64,000 nucleotides of DNA from Planctomycetaceae bacterium (GCA_021732995.1 JAKFWA010000135.1:81947-145946); one strand, 5' to 3'; positions 23,835 through 39,700 are shown, counted from the first letter of the stretch. Program-made: numbers and translations. Notes: generated by a model not told the origin, from the sequence alone.

Positions 23835-24736
23835 CTGGACCGATTACTCCGTTACTCGTGGGATCGGCGACAGCGATAGAGCGGCATTCTACGGAAACTA
23901 TGATCACACAGTATTCGATGTGCAGTTTAGATTCAATTCACCAGATTTAGACACATTGATTCTTCATTCCACTGCAGGTAGGATTGCAGCCGCTGCGGCT
24001 GAAACGACTTTGACCGAGAGGTGGCCGAATTGAACTTGCCCACGTTTTGCGGGCGTTCGACGAAGAGCGGCCCCTGAGTTGGTTCAATCAGCTCCGGCGA
24101 AGAACAGCTCTTCTGCAGGCAGGTCCTGTCCTTGTCGATGTCCGGTGCTTGCTCAGAATGGCCGCGATCAAATTCAGAAGGCTCACCAACTCCGCAAACA
24201 GCTCTTCGTTCCAGCTCCAGATTTGTATTGTTCGCAGCGAAGAAACAGGTGGCGATCATGATCGATCCGCGCACCGCGTCGGGGCCTCGCGGGTGTTCTC
24301 TCGCTTCGTCATTCTAGGCCTCGGGAGTGGTGCTAACCTTTACTCTCGTCACGACTTCAGGTCGTCGGATGGAGAGCCGCTTACGGGGCACTCGGGATAG
24401 ATCAACTCCACGGAGTTTGGGACGGACTGAGGCAGCTCACACGCAGTCGTGGGGCCATTCTGGCGGCATTGTGCCGGCGATTTCAGTTGACGCTTGTGTG
24501 TGGTCGAGTGCGTGCATAGCGTCACCACACATCAAGATTTTCGACTGCGATCCTTCCGAGCCTATCCGCCCCCTGTCGGGTTGCGCTCCGGGCTCGCGGT
24601 GGATAGGTAGAACGCTCCAACTCTCCAATGTGAAATCTGCGCCATGCCCGACTGACGTGCCAGTCGAGCATGGCTATTCTTGTGTCCGCAGTTGGAGACG
24701 CAGGCGAAGTGATGCGCTCGACCCAGAGGTGGCGTG
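23835..24736. other. Divergent intergenic region, no convincing gene
   Basis: These 902 bases lie between the minus-strand protease and the plus-strand giant gene and must hold both promoters. A minus-strand frame at 23933-24274 (113 codons, GTG start) and several plus-strand frames show no recognisable domain, no good ribosome-binding site and an untypical composition. The last bases carry an AGAGG site seven bases before the ATG of the giant gene. The stretch may contain decayed coding sequence. Confidence 0.5.
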
Positions 24737-27700
24737 ATGAAGTTCACGAGTTGGCTGGCAGGCTGGAAACGTCGGGATCGTCGCATGTCGCGGCGTGCAG
24801 AGCCTTTGGAATCACGCTGTCTGCTGGCAACCATGCCTCAACCGGTCTGGTTCGGTGTGGTGCAGCCTGGCGCAGCCGTGGACGCGGCGGGTTCAGCGAG
24901 CGGTTCCACCGGAGCGAACGCGGCACGCAATGGCGACGCGGTACCCGGGACCTGGATCGTTCAGTTGTCTCAGACGGGGATGGGTGTCGTCAGCGGCCCG
25001 GCGGATGCGGAACCATTCTTGAACGGCTTTGGCGCGGACCTGCGAGTGCTCAAGGGGCTCGGCTTGCCGGGGCAACTGCTCGTGCAGGCGAGTTCCGCGA
25101 CTCGCAATCGCGCCAGCGCCGCTCTGGCCGCGAACCCCTACGTCGCCTACTTCGACGTGAACAGCTATGTGTTTGGCCCCAACGAAGCCACGTTACTGCC
25201 CAACGACGCGGATATCAGCTTGTTGGCCGGTCTGAACAACGAAGGCCAAACAGCCGGATCGCCGGACGCCGATATTGACGCTCCCGAGGCCTGGTCCGCC
25301 GTCAGCACGCAGCTTGGTACCACTAACGGTATCAAGGTCGGCAGTCGCAACGTTGTTATCGGAGTCGTGGATTCCGGTATTGATTATACTCACCCGGATC
25401 TCATCGCAAATATCTGGTTGAATCAGGGCGAGATTCCCGCCGACCTGCCGGCGAACTTGCGCCCGGCTGATGTCGACGGCGATGGCTTGATTACGTTCGT
25501 GGACCTGAATGCCAACACCAACAATGGCAAGGTCACCGACGGCAATGGTAATGGTCTGATCGACGCAGGAGATCTGCTGAATTCTAAAGTCAATCCGTTG
25601 TGGGCCAACGGGCGCGATGACGATCTTAACGGCTTCAAAGACGACTTTGTCGGCTGGGACTTTTTCACAACGGAGTTCAGTTCGTCCGGGCAAGTGACGT
25701 TTCAGGGTGATAACGATCCGCTGGACGAACATCGGCATGGCACACACGTCGCGGGTACGATCGGAGCTGTCGGTAGCAATTCGCGGTTTGTAGACAACAA
25801 GCTGCGATTACTGGCAACTTCCGCCGGCGAGGACCGCAGCGTGGGCGTCGTTGGCGTCAACTGGGACGTCTCTTTGATGGCCCTGAGATTCCTGGGGCCG
25901 AACAACCGCGGTTCGACGGCAAATGCCATTGAGGCATTGAACTACGCCACGATGATGAAGAACCGCTATCAGCCCTTGAATGGTGAGCCGGGAGCACCTC
26001 CGGTTTCCGGCGGTGCCAACATTCGCGCAACCAACAATAGCTGGGGCAACCCCACCGATCAGAGTCGAGTTTTGCGTGATGCCGTTGCGGCGCAGGCCGC
26101 AGCCGACATCGTGTTTGTCGCCGCAGCAGGTAATGGCGATCAGTTTGGTCGCGGACAGGACAACGATCTGATCCCCCATTTTCCTGCCAGCCTGGAAAAT
26201 GATCATATTATCTCAGTAGCCGCTGTTGACTATCAGGACCGCCTGGCACCATTCAGCAATTACGGTGTGCAATCGGTAGATATCGCGGCTCCCGGATCAG
26301 CCATTCGCAGCACAATTCCGGGCGGCCGTTATGGAGCCTTAAGCGGCACCAGCATGGCGACGCCGCACGTGACTGGCACCGTTGCGTTGCTCGCCGCCCT
26401 GCATCCGGACGCAGATGCACATGAACTTCGCAGCGCGGTGCTGCAGAGTGCCGACGTGAAGCCACAACTCACGGGCAAGCTGACAACCAATGGCCGCCTG
26501 AACGCATTTCATGCGGTGCTGGCAGACACGATTCGGCCACGGGCGGAATTGCAGCCGATCGCGATTACCGACGTGAACGTGGGATCGACCGGAAGCCTCA
26601 TCAATATACGCTACCGCGACAATACGGCAGTTTCAGTATCCAGCTTTGGTAATGCAGATCTCGTTGTTACACGTGACGAAACTGGCGAAACACTGCCCCT
26701 CGTCTATCGAGTTTTCACCACTCCGCTGGATGGCCCCGATCGAACCGCAAGTTATCAGATTACGCCGCCCGGCCTTACTTGGGATGCCAACGATAACGGG
26801 AGCTACACGGTTCGGCTGGTGGATGGGCAGGTTCGAGATTCTTCCGGCAACTTCGCGACTGGTCAGGTGCTGGGATCTTTCGATGTCGACATTACGCTGA
26901 CGGGCCAGTTCCTCGTGAACGATTTCGCGGATGTTGTCGATGCGAATCCGGGCGACGGTGAGGCTCTGACTGCCGACAATAAGATTACGTTGCGTTCTGC
27001 TATTCTGGAAGCGAACGCGGACCTTGCGACGAACAGCATCGTGTTACCTGCGGGAACTTTTTCCTTCACGCTTGGAGCTAAGAACGAGAACGTCGGAGAA
27101 TCGGGCGATCTGGACATCATCGGATCTCTGTCCATTATCGGCGCCGCTAACGGCAGCACCATTATTGACGCGAAGTCGCTGGATCGCGTGTTCGACGTGA
27201 GGCCGGGGGCTGCGCTCACACTGAAGAATATCACCATTACTGGTGGAACCGCGCCGAATGGAGAGCATGGTGGTGGTATTCGCAACGCGGGGACGTTGAC
27301 AATCACCAATAGCTTGCTGGCTGGCAATTCCGCTGCAGGTGGCGATGGCGGCGCCCTGCAGACTGAGTCCAAGTCGACCACGTCCCTCACGAACGTCACG
27401 ATTTCTGGTAATACTGCAGCGCGGGGCGGTGGCATCTTCAATGGGCCGAGCACTCTCTCGGCCGTGAACGTAACAATCGCTGAGAATATCGCGACATCGA
27501 TCGCAGGTGGTGTCTATAGTGAAGTCAACGCCAAGACGCAGATCAGGAATACGCTGGTTGCGAAGAATACGGCGGCCTCAAATCGCGACGTCTTCGGCGC
27601 GTTTGTCTCCGGCGGCAACAATCTCATTGGCGACCCGACCGGCTCGACGGGCATTCCGCGCGATGTGGCAGGGAACATCCTGGGAACAACGGCGGTCCCT

Positions 27701-30700
27701 CTCGATCCGTTGCTGGGGCCGCTGAGCGATAACGGGGGCTCGTCGAAGACCCACGCTTTGATTTCGGGCAGTCCTGCGATCGAAGCAGGTAACAACACTG
27801 ACGCCCCGCCGGTTGACCAGCGCGGTGAACTCCGGCGACCTGGTGGACTGGGCCGCGTTGACATTGGCGCTTTTGAGCTGCTCAAAGGCGAAGTACGCGG
27901 TATTGCCTATCACGACGCCGACGCGGACGGAGTCCAGGATCTCGAAGACAAGAACGGCAATCAGAAACTTGATTCCGGTGAGGATCTGGACGGTGATGGA
28001 AAGCTTGATCACGAACCGGGCTTGAAGGGGTTCGTGATCTATGTCGATGAGAATCACAATGGCCGTCGTGACGCCAACGAGCGAACCACCACCACCGGGC
28101 TGGATGGCAGCTTTGTGTTCACGAATCTGCCGCCTGGGACCTACACGATTCTGCAGGAAACCGCTGATCATTTTAATCAGACCTTTCCGCGAACAGCGAA
28201 TTTCAGCCCCGAGCAGATTGAAGCTGGTGGTCGCCCGTCGGCAGTTGTGTCCGCCGACTTTAACGGCGACGACAAGCCCGATCTCGCCGTAGCAAATGAA
28301 CTCAGCCACGACATCCTCGTGTATCTGAATACTGGTCGTTCGACGTTCCAGGAGCCGACTCGGATTATACTTGGCCCGAATACTGTCCCATCCGCGCTGG
28401 CAGCCGCGGACTTCACGGGGGATGGCCGAGTGGATCTGGCGGTAGCAGACCGCTTCAGCAAGGAGCTTGTGCTGCTGGAGAATCAAGGAGCGAACGAGTT
28501 CGAACTTCGCGCGCCTCTGGCTCTCACCGGAACGCCAACATCACTGTCAGCCGGCCGACTGGATGCGGGGAGCAGCTTCGACCTGATTACTACTTTTGAT
28601 GATGCTGACCGAGCTGTTGTATTACTCAATTCTGGAACTGGTGATTTTACAGTATCAGCCAGCCTTGTTACTGGAGATCAGCCAGTCGCCAGCGCCCTCA
28701 GGGATTTTGATCGGGACGGTGACTCAGATCTGGTTGTGGTGAATCGAGGTGGAGGCTCGTTGTCGATCTACGCCAATACCAACGGCGTATTCGGAACACC
28801 CACCGTGATCTTCGGCGGCGGCCAGGGCCCTCAGGCGATCTCCGTCGCCGACTTTGATCTCGATGGGAAACTCGATCTGGCTGTCGGTATCGCCAGTGCG
28901 TCGTCGACGTCATCGATCGCCTTGTTTCTCGGAAAAGGTGACCTGACGTTCGTAGCGCCTGTGACGTTCGCTGGAGGTCTGAATCCTGTCGCTTTGCAGG
29001 CGACCGATGTCGATAGCGACGGTGCTGCCGATCTGGTTATCGTCAATCAGAGCACGAACTCATTGTCGATTCTGATCAACACATCCGAAACCACGGCGAA
29101 TATGACTGTCGGGCAATCGGGCCCTGCGACATTGCCGAGCAGCGGTACGGTTGATAACGCAAAGAGTATCAAGGTAGCCAACGACACAAATGGTGGCCCC
29201 AGTCTCACGGATATCGCATCTTTCGGAAGCTCAATCGCGTCGCTCGGCGATTTGAACGGTGACGGTGTGACGGATCTCGCAGTCGGAGCGAGATTCGACA
29301 GCTCGGCTGGTGCGACTCGTGGAGCCGTGTTCGTGCAGTTCATGAATTCGAACGGCACGGCAAAAAGTGCCGTGAAGATCGCGAGCGACACCAATGGTGG
29401 CCCCACACTCGCGGATGGTGACTACTTTGGTCGAGCGGTGGCGGCGTTAGGCGACCTGAATGGAGATGGCACGGCTGATCTGATCGTGGGCGCCGAAGGT
29501 GATGATACCAATAGCGCTGGTGGAAGCTTCTCGAATCGCGGCGCGGCTTATATATTACTGCTGAATTCAAACGGCACCGTGAAAAGCAGTGTGAAGATCG
29601 CCAGTTCCACGAACGGCGGACCCGCTCTGCAGGATGGCGATCTCTTCGGTCGCTCGGCGGTATCCCTCGGTGATCTGGATGGCGATGGTGTGATCGATGT
29701 CGCTGTTGGAGCAGAAGGCGACAGCTCTGGCGGGGCGGTACGAGGTGCAGTGCACGTGCTGTTCTTGAATTCCAACGGCACCGTGAAGAGTAGCATGAAG
29801 TTATCCAGCGGCACCAATGGTGCACCGACGCTGGCTGACTCTGACCGCTTTGGACAAGCGGTGGCATCACTGGGTGACGTTAATGCAGATGGCGTGGATG
29901 ATCTCGCCGTCGGTGCCGGTCGGGACGATACCGGCGGCTTTGATCGCGGTGCTGTTCATGTGCTGTTTTTGAACTCAAACGGCACAGCGAAGAGCAGCGT
30001 CAAGTTCGCCCACGGCACGAACGGCGGCCCGACTCTCACCGATCAAGACCGCTTCGGCAGTGCCTTGGGGTCTATCGGCGACCTGAATGGTGACGGAATT
30101 ACAGATCTGGCGGTCGGGGCGAGTCGAGATGATACGGGTGGCATAGATCGCGGCGCTGTCCACGTGGTCCTGTTAAACACTAACGGCACGGTGAAGAGCA
30201 GTTTGAAGCTAGCCAATGGCACGAATGGCGGCCCGACTCTTGCCGACAGCGACTATTTCGGCATCGCGGTAGCAGGGCTGGGCGATCTGGATGGCGACGG
30301 AGTCACCGATCTGGCTGTTGGAGCCTTTGGCGATGATACTGGTGGTTCACAGCGCGGGGCCGTGCACGTGTTGTTCTTGAACGCTGCCCCGCCGCTGTTT
30401 GACTTCGGCGATGCGCCTGATACGAACAGCGGTACTGGGAGCGGCAATTATCAGACGCTGCTAACGAATGACGGTCCGCGACATGCGGTCAATGGGTCGC
30501 AGACATCATTGTTCATGGGGGCGCGAGTTGATGGTGAGAACGATGGCGTTCCGGGCGTCCGGGCAAATGGTGATGACGTAACGACGTCGCCGGATGACGA
30601 GGATGGCCTGGCCGAGCCTGCTCAGGACTTGATACTCACGGTCGGGACATCTCCGGTGGTGCGCGTGCGTGCGACGAATACGACCGGCTCAGTGGCAACT

Positions 30701-33700
30701 CTTTACGGCTGGATCGACTTCAACCGCGACGGCGTGTTTGATAACGAGAACGAGCAGACGTTTGTGGAAGTTCCCGACGGAACGAGCAACGACACGTTCA
30801 TTCTGGCCTTTCCGACGATCCCGGAAGACGCCTTCGTCGGCAGGACCTACGCCCGCTTCCGCCTGAGTAGCGACATCGCCGCCGCGAACTCCACCGGCCC
30901 AGCCACTGGCGGTGAAGTGGAAGACTACGTCGCGACAATCACCCATCGCAGCGACGGCACTGTCAGCAGTGTGAAGACGGTTAAGATTGCGCACCAGATG
31001 AATGGGGGGCCCACACTCTTGGACAATGGCCTCTTCGGTGCCTCAATGGCCTCGATAGGTGACCTGGATAGTGATGGCGTGACCGATCTGGCTGTCGCAG
31101 CCAGGGGTGACGATACGGGTGGCTTCGAACGTGGAGCGGTTTATGTGCAGTTCATGAACTCGAATGGCACGGTCAAGAGTGGCGTAAAAATTGCGAGTGG
31201 CATGAACGGCGGACCCATACTCGTGGATCGTGACACCTTCGGCACTTCAGTGGTATCCGTAGGTGATCTAAACGGCGATGGTGTCACTGATCTAGCTGTG
31301 GGTGCCAGCAACGACGACACAGGAGGCCAGGATCGCGGCGCAGTGCATGTGCTGTTGCTGAACGCGAACGGCACAGTAAAAAGCAGTGCGAAGATCGCCA
31401 ACGGAACCAATGGTGGCCCGACATTGGCAAATTATGACCGCTTAGGTACTTCAGTGGCGTCCCTCGGGGACCTTGACGGCGACGGAGTTACCGATCTGGC
31501 CGTCGGAGCACACCTTGATGACACGAACGGGACCAGTGGTCTCAACTCGGATCGTGGAGCCGTGTATGTGCTCCTGTTGAACTCGAACGGCACCGTGAAA
31601 AGCGGCCTGAAAGTTGGCAGTGGCGTAAACGGGGGGCCCACGCTGGCGAACAATGATTTGTTTGGAGATTCGGCTGCGTCACTGGGTGATTTAGATGGGG
31701 ACGGCGTGACCGATCTGGTTGTCGGCGCTCATGGCGATGACACCGGCGGGAGCGATCGAGGCGCGTTGCATGTTCTGTTGTTAAACGCAAATGGCACTGT
31801 GAAGAACAGCGTGAAAATCACGAGCGACGCCAACGGCGGACCCACGCTCAGTGACAGCGATCATTTTGGTGTCGCCGTAGCTTCGCTGCCAGATCTGGAC
31901 GGAGATGGAGTGAACGACTTAGTCGCTGGGGCCACCGGCGATGATACAGGAGGGGATGGTCGTGGTGCTGTGTATGTACTGCTGCTGAATGCCGATGGTT
32001 CGGTGAAGAACAGCTTGAAGTTGGCCAACAGCACGAACGGCGGCCCAGAGTTGGTGAACAATGATTTCTTCGGCAGTTCGGTAGCAATGCTCGGTGATCT
32101 CGACGGGGACGGCACGACCGAAATGGCGATTGGAGCTCGCCGTGATAGCATCGTCGGTGATCGGCGTGGTGCGGTGTATGTGGTCTCTTTGAATCCCCGT
32201 TTTGATACTCTCGGTCCTGATCTGATTACCGGAACTGTCAATGCAGACAGCCTGCTAGGCGGTGATGATGATGACACAATCGCTGGTCTCGCAGGAAATG
32301 ACACCCTGTTGGGCGAATTTGGCAACGATCAGCTCATCGGAGGAATAGGAAACGACTCGCTGTTGGGTGGCGATGGCAATGATACCCTGAGGGATGGATC
32401 CGGAAGTGACACGCTGCTGGGCGAGGACGGGGATGACGTCATTGAAGTCTCGGGTTCGGTCGCTGCACTCCAGATTGACGGCGGGGCGGGTGTCGACGAA
32501 CTGCGGCTCACTGGTGCTGGAATCTTCGTCGATCTTACCGCGCTTCCGGATGGACCGCTGCAAGGAATTGAGAGTATTAACATCGCGGGCAGTGGTGTGA
32601 ATACGCTGACTCTGAATTTGCAGGAGGTGCTTGATCTCAGCGACTCGGATGAATTGACTGTGCGGCGTGACGCGGGTGATATCGTCAACATCGGGGCTGG
32701 TTGGATCCGGGACGGTTCAGATACCATCGGCTCTGAAACCTTCACCATTTATAGACAGGTAGATGCCACTCTTCGGATTCAGATTCCTTCCGAGTTCCCG
32801 CTGAACGCCCTGAACGGCGCGAACGGCTTCCGTCTCGATGGAATTGATGCGGGAGACAGATCTGGTATCAGCATCGGCTCCGCTGGGGATCTCAACGGTG
32901 ACGGGTTTGATGACATCATCGTTGGCGCCACGGGAGGCGATCCAGGCGGACGCAACTACGCTGGTGAAACCTACGTGATCTTCGGAAAGGCCAGCGGATT
33001 TACGGACAACCTCAGCCTTACTGCGCTGAACGGCACCAATGGATTCCGGCTGGATGGAGTGGATGCGAATGATTTGTCCGGCTGGTCGGTCGGTCGAGCC
33101 GGAGATATCAACGGGGATGGCTTCAGTGATCTCGTAATTACCGACCGGTCAGACGGTGAAGCCTGGGTGATGTTCGGAAAGGCGAGTGGATTCTCTACGA
33201 GCCTGACGCTCAGCTCGTTGACCGGTTCGAGCGGCTTCCGGATTACGGGCGGCAGCTTCGGACTGACGGCTTCCACGGCGGGTGATGTGAACGGCGATGG
33301 ATTCGACGACCTGCTTCTGGGTGCGTCGGAATCGAGTCCCAACGGAGCCTTCAGCGGTGCGGCTTACCTTGTGTTTGGCAAGGCGAGCGGGTTCTCCAAC
33401 GCCCTCAGTCTGACTTCGCTGAACGGTACTACGGGCTTCAGGATGGATGGTATTGAAGCCGGCGACTTTGCGGGCATCAGTGTGAGTTCCGCCGGAGATA
33501 TCAACGGCGACGGGCTGGATGATCTGCTCATTGGAGCTTCACAGTCGCACTCCGCCAGCGCGAATCCTCCGGGCGAGGCGTATGTGGTATTCGGGAGTCA
33601 GAGCAGTTTTCCCGCCAGTTTCAATTTGAACACGCTGAATGGAGTCAACGGCTTTCGGATGATCGGCCTCGATGACAGTTTTGGCCGTTCGGTGCGTTCA

Positions 33701-36700
33701 GCGGGCGATATCAATGGCGACGGGCTGGCTGACGTAGTCGTCGGAGCCATCTTTGCAGATCCCTCCGGTATGGGTAATGCCGGCGAGTCCTATGTGCTCT
33801 TCGGCGACACGGACGCATTCCCGGCCAGTCTGTCGGTGAGCACGCTCAATGGAAGTAATGGCTTCAGACTCAGCGGGCTCAATGCGGGCGATTATCTTGG
33901 AAGCAGTGTCAGATCAGCGGGAGACTTTAACGGTGACGGCATTGACGACCTGTTGGTTGGAGCCAGCAGTGTTGACCTACCCGGAGCGAATAATGCGGGT
34001 GCTGCTTATCTTCTATTTGGAAGCCCGACCGGTTTTGCGGCCAGCGTTGAGCTGGGCTCGCTGGACGGAACAACTGGGTTCCGCCTGTCGGTAGTCGATG
34101 CCGATGACTATGCGGGGATCGCGGTCGGCGCTGCCGGGGATATCAATGGCGACGGCTTCGATGACTTAATGATTGGAGCCACTGAAGCCGATCCGGGCGG
34201 CGACCTTTCTGCGGGTGAAGTTTATGTCATCTTCGGCAGCAACCATGCGGGACTGGTTGAACTGCAGGCCGGGACCGCTGCCGCCGATACGCTGACAGGT
34301 ACACAGGGAGCAAATGCCGCGGATCTTCTGATCGGCGCTCAGGGTAGCGATATCCTCATCAGCGATGGCGGTGGTGACGTCCTGGTGGGTGGAGCTGGGA
34401 ATGACACCGTCATGATAACATCCGTCGACTTCCAGAGGATTGATGGTGGCAGCGGCAGTGATACTTTGTTGGCATCTGATTCGGACTCGATTCTGAACCT
34501 GCTCCGGATTCCTGACAGCGCATTGACCGGGATTGAAGCGATCGATCTGCGCGGAGGAGTCAGCCAGACTCTGATTGCTACTCACAGGGAAGTGCTCAAT
34601 CTGTCGGGCACTTCAAACACGTTGACGGTCTTCGCGGATGCGAATGATCTAATCCGGATTGGTGGCGGATGGACTGCTCATCCTCAACAAGATATCGGTG
34701 GCAGTCTCTACCAGGTGTTCACTCAAGGCTCCGCGACCATCAGAGTATCTGCGGCTGCCACAGTCCAGCAGTCTCTGATTATGACGGTTACGGACACGAC
34801 TGACGGTATCGATGTTGATCGCGGTGACATGATCTCGGGGGATTCAAGCGGCAAGACGACTCTGCGAGCCGCCATCATGGAAGCGAACGCCACTGCGGGA
34901 GCGGACACAATCTTACTCGGCGCCGGCACGTTCACCTTGACTCTTGCGGGATCTGGCGAGAACGCGGCTGGCACCGGCGACCTCGACATCACGGACAATT
35001 TGACAATTACAGGGGCAGGCCGCGAGGTCACGTTTATCGATGCGGCGGATCTAGATCGAGTCTTCCACGTGTTGCCTGGCAAGACACTCACGCTCTCGGG
35101 GATAACTGTCCGGAACGGAACGGTGAGCGGTGGCGGTGGCGGAATCTACAATCAAGGCACGCTAAATCTGGATTTTGTAGACATTAGTGGGAACGCTGCC
35201 ACGTTTGGCGGCGGTTTGATGAATGAGGGTGTAGCGAATGTGACATCCACACTTCTGGACGGCAACACGGCAACGTCCAGCGGTGGCGGAATCAGCAATT
35301 CCAACTTCGCGAATTTAACCTTGCAGAATGTCTACTTGACGAACAACTCCGCAGGTGGCTTTGGTGGCGGCCTCGAAAATACCGGCGCTGCGTCTCTCAG
35401 CAATGTTCTTGTCCGTGACAATAAAGTCAGTACGACGAGCGGCGTTGGGGGCAATATTTATCACAGCGGAGGTACGACATCGATGGCTCAAATGCTCATT
35501 GAAGATGGCAAGGCGCAGGATGGGGCTGGCCTCTATGCGGGCGGCGGTACCGTCACGATTGCTGATAGTGAATTCACCAGCAACGCCGCGACTCGGAGTG
35601 GTGGCGGCGTCTACGTGTCTATGAGCAGTACTATGACGATTACTGGTAGCACGTTTGCTGGTAATACGGCGGCCAGCAATGGTGGCGCAATTCTCAATAC
35701 GTCATCCAGCAGCGTGTCACTGACCAACAGCACGCTGTCCGGTAACTCGGCGACGGCGAATGGTGGCGGTATCTTCGATCAGAACTCCGGTTCGCTGAAC
35801 CTACTAAACAGTACGATCACTCTGAACTCCGCGGGTGCTGATGGCGGCGGTGTGATCTCGGTGAATGGCTCAGCCACGCTGAAGAACACAATTGTGTCGG
35901 GCAACACCGCCGGGGTGTCAGGTGCGGATGTGCGGGGCAGTTTCATCTCCAGCGGGTCCAACCTGATTGGTGGTGTGGGATCCGCGACGGGATTCGGGAC
36001 TTCAGGGGACATTATTGGGTTCAGCGCGCTCCTGGGACCGCTTCGAGACAATGGCGGACCTACCAGGACTCACGCTCCCCTCTCCGGTAGCCCTGCGATT
36101 GATGCTGGTATCAATTCCGGTGCGCCGACCATCGACCAGCGTGGATTCCCGCGACCAAAAGATGGCGATTCCAATCTCACCGATGTAACGGACATCGGCG
36201 CTTTTGAAGTTTTCCTGGGGACGATCAGTGGTGTGGCCTTCCATGACCGTGACGGAGATGCGTCGCGTGACCTGGATGGCACGGAACCGGCCCTCTCCGG
36301 GTGGACAATCTATGTGGATCTCGATGGCGACGGACAGCTCGACTCCGGCGAGCCGAGCGTTGTTACTGCGTCTGACGGAACGTTCAAGCTCACCGGAGTT
36401 ACGCCGGGCAACGTCGCGCTGCAGCAGGTTCCGCAAGCTGGATTCGCCGTCACCAGACCGCTGCCCATCAACGTCACCTTGACTGCCGGGCAAGATGTCA
36501 CCGGAGTTCTGCTACCCAATCGCTTCACCAATCAAGCGCCGGTGCTCGCTGCAACCGACGTTACCGCACTGCAACCATTCATGCCTCCGGCCGCTCAAGA
36601 GCGCGGTGTCCTGGTCTCACGATTGTTGGATGGTCAGACGGACTCCGACGCCGGGGCTTTGAAGGGTATCGCAGTGACAGACGTCAACTCCTTCCAGGGA

Positions 36701-39700
36701 TGGGAGTACAGCCTGGACGACGGGAGCAATTGGATCGGGTTCGGGGACGTGAGTACTTCCAGTGCGTTACTGCTTGCATCGGACGCCCACACCCGAGTGC
36801 GTTATGTTCCGAGCGGCAGACCGACCCCGGGACTTAGTGGAACACTGACTTTCCGGGCGTGGGATCAGACCGAAGGCGCATTTCCCACTCACCACGATAC
36901 TACGGTGAATGGTCTTAACACTGCTTTCAGTTCCACGACAGCTAAGCTTTCGATCATACTCACAGAAACTTATTGGGATGGCGGTGGCGACGGCAGCTCT
37001 TGGGGAGACGCCAACAACTGGAGTGGTGACACACTGCCAACTAGCGATTCGCTGGTATATGTTGATACCGAGGGCACTCCCACGATCCGACTGCTCACCG
37101 AACAGGTGACGATCGGTCGACTGCAGATTGAAGAATCGTTCAGAATTGGTAGTGCGAACGAGGCCGACAACCCAAGGCTGACGATCACGCACTCATCGCG
37201 GCTTCTGGCACCGGTTGAAGTCAAGACGAATGGTATATTGGTAGCTTCCGGCAACGGGACCGTGCTGACTCTTGATAACGCTGCGGATGTTCTGACTGGG
37301 GAACTGCGAGCACTCGCAGGAGCAACCATCAACCTACCCACAGTCACGAACGAGCAATTCTTTGTTGACGGGATAGACACCCATGTTGTTATCGTGGCCG
37401 ATGGCGCTGGAAGTCAGGTTCTGATTCCGACATTAAGTGAGCTGATCGCCCCTAGTGGCAGCAACGTCATCATAGGCGCCCTGGAGGGCGGCAAGGTCTT
37501 TCTCCCCACATTGGATCTCGTGCGAGGCCCGATGGTGTTCGAGGCCGGTGGCACGGGTTCCGAGATCAGCCTGACTGATCTCGACACAATCGACGACAAC
37601 GAGATCGCGGGACCGAACTTCGAAGGTTCTACAGGAAATCTGCTGCGTCTGAATCCCGGTACGGTGAACGTCATCGGTGACACAACGATGGGTGGTGTTG
37701 GAGCCAGCATCACCTTCGGAACGTTGAATATCGCCGAACAGGGGGGCGTGCACACGCTGGGGCAGTTCACCGGTAACGTAGTGAATGCGGGCGAGATCGA
37801 TCTCAACGGCGACCTGGCGATCGTGGGCAACTTCACCCAGACCAGTGAAGGCGTGCTGCGGGTAAACTCCACCAGTTCGGAGTTCAATCGATTACTGGTA
37901 AGTGGCCCAGCCGTGCTGGATGGGCTGCTGCGAGTATCAGCACTCAATTACGATGACGGTCCCGAGGACGATCTGCTGCCTCCCGCGGGGACGACGTACG
38001 AACTCGTACGATTCGGCTCGCGGTCTGGCGATTTTAACGCGACGAACATCCAGCACGGCGACGGTATCACTTTCCGAACTGCCTACGATGCCGACAGTCT
38101 CAACGCGACGTCAGCCTACTACGTGACCAGCACCGGCGATTCTGCGGACAACAATCCGGGCGATGGGTTCGCACTGGATGGTGATGGCGTCCAGTCGTTG
38201 CGAGCAGCGGTAATTGATGCCAACGCCCGCGCTGGCGAACAAATTATCGAACTGCCCGCGGGCACGTTTACTCTCAGTCTGGCGGGCGCTACGGAAGAGC
38301 ACGCTCTGACGGGTGACCTTGATATCAAGGACGATTTGATCATCGTCGGAAGCGGCGCGGCAACCACAGTCATAGATGCGGCAGATCTGGATCGCGTCTT
38401 CGACGTGAAGTCCGGCAAAAGATTGCGAATTGAAGGAGTCACAATTCGGAACGGGAAGCTGACCGGCGGCGCGGACGGCGGCGGCATCCTCAACTCGGGC
38501 ATCCTGGAACTCGTCGGAGTGATACTCGACAACAACGAGGCGACAGCAACGGGCTGCGAGGGGGGGGCGATCTACAATCAGGGCACGCTGACGATCAGCG
38601 ACTCGAAAGTGATCAATAGTACGAGCTGGGGCGGCGGTGGCGGGTTGCACAATGCCGCTGGCTTCACCGCCACAATCAGCAACTCCACATTCGACAACAA
38701 CATTGTCAACGTGGGCGGCGGCGGTGGCATCGATAACGAGGACAATGCAGTTCTTTCGGTGACGAATTCCGTATTCACGAATAACAAGGCATCCCAGGGA
38801 GGTGGCATTCAGAACTTCGGCGGCCAGGTCACCGTGATCAACAGCCTGATCCAAGGCAACGCAGCAGGTTCGGGCAACAGCGGCGGTGGCTTCGCCAATC
38901 GCAGCGACGGCGTGATGACCATTACGTCGTCGACGATTTCCAGGAACTCTGGCCAGGGCGGCGGCGGTATCAACAACACGGATACGGCCAAGCTGACGAT
39001 TATTGGCAGCACAATCAGTGGCAACACAGCGAGTGGGTCAGCCGCGGGCTTGGCGAGTGACAGCACCAGCGTCGTCGCGGTTACCAACAGCACGTTCTCG
39101 GGTAACACCAACTCGTCGAACGGCGCGGGGGCGATTCGACTATTCGCCGGAACTCTGAACCTGACGAATAACACGATCCATGCCAATGGTAGCAGTGGAA
39201 CGTCGTTCGCTGGCGGAGTTCACGTGGGTGGTGGCACGGCCAATCTGCAGAACAACGTTATTACGGGAACGCTCAGCAATCGCGCGGACGTGTTGGGCGG
39301 TTTTACGTCGCTGGGCGGGAATTTTGTCGGCGTGGTGACGACGGCCACGGGTTTCACACATCCAACTGACCGGACAGGCACGACCGGTTCGCCACTCAAT
39401 CCACAGCTCGGTCCACTGGTAAACTATGGTGGGGCAACGAGGACGAGCACATTGCAGGGAGCGATCAACGCGTCTGCCGGATCCATCATGGTGGCGAGCG
39501 CGAGTAAGTTTCCGAACGTGACATCGTTCACGATTCAGGTCGATTCCGAGCAGATGCTGGTCAGCGCCATCGATGGGACGACATTCACTGTCACTCGCGG
39601 AGTCAATGGTACCACGGCCGCCTCGCACAGCGCGGGTGCCACGGTCACGCTGCTGACGTTGCCCGGCGTGACGACACCAGCGTTCTACTCGCCGCTGGCG

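Noticed and set aside
23933..24274. 113-codon minus-strand ORF upstream of the protease
   Set aside because: GTG start, no leader motif, no recognisable domain and unconvincing composition.
29160..32200. Regular repeats as a possible CRISPR array
   Set aside because: The period is about 200 bp, the frame is open throughout and the units encode FG-GAP repeats.
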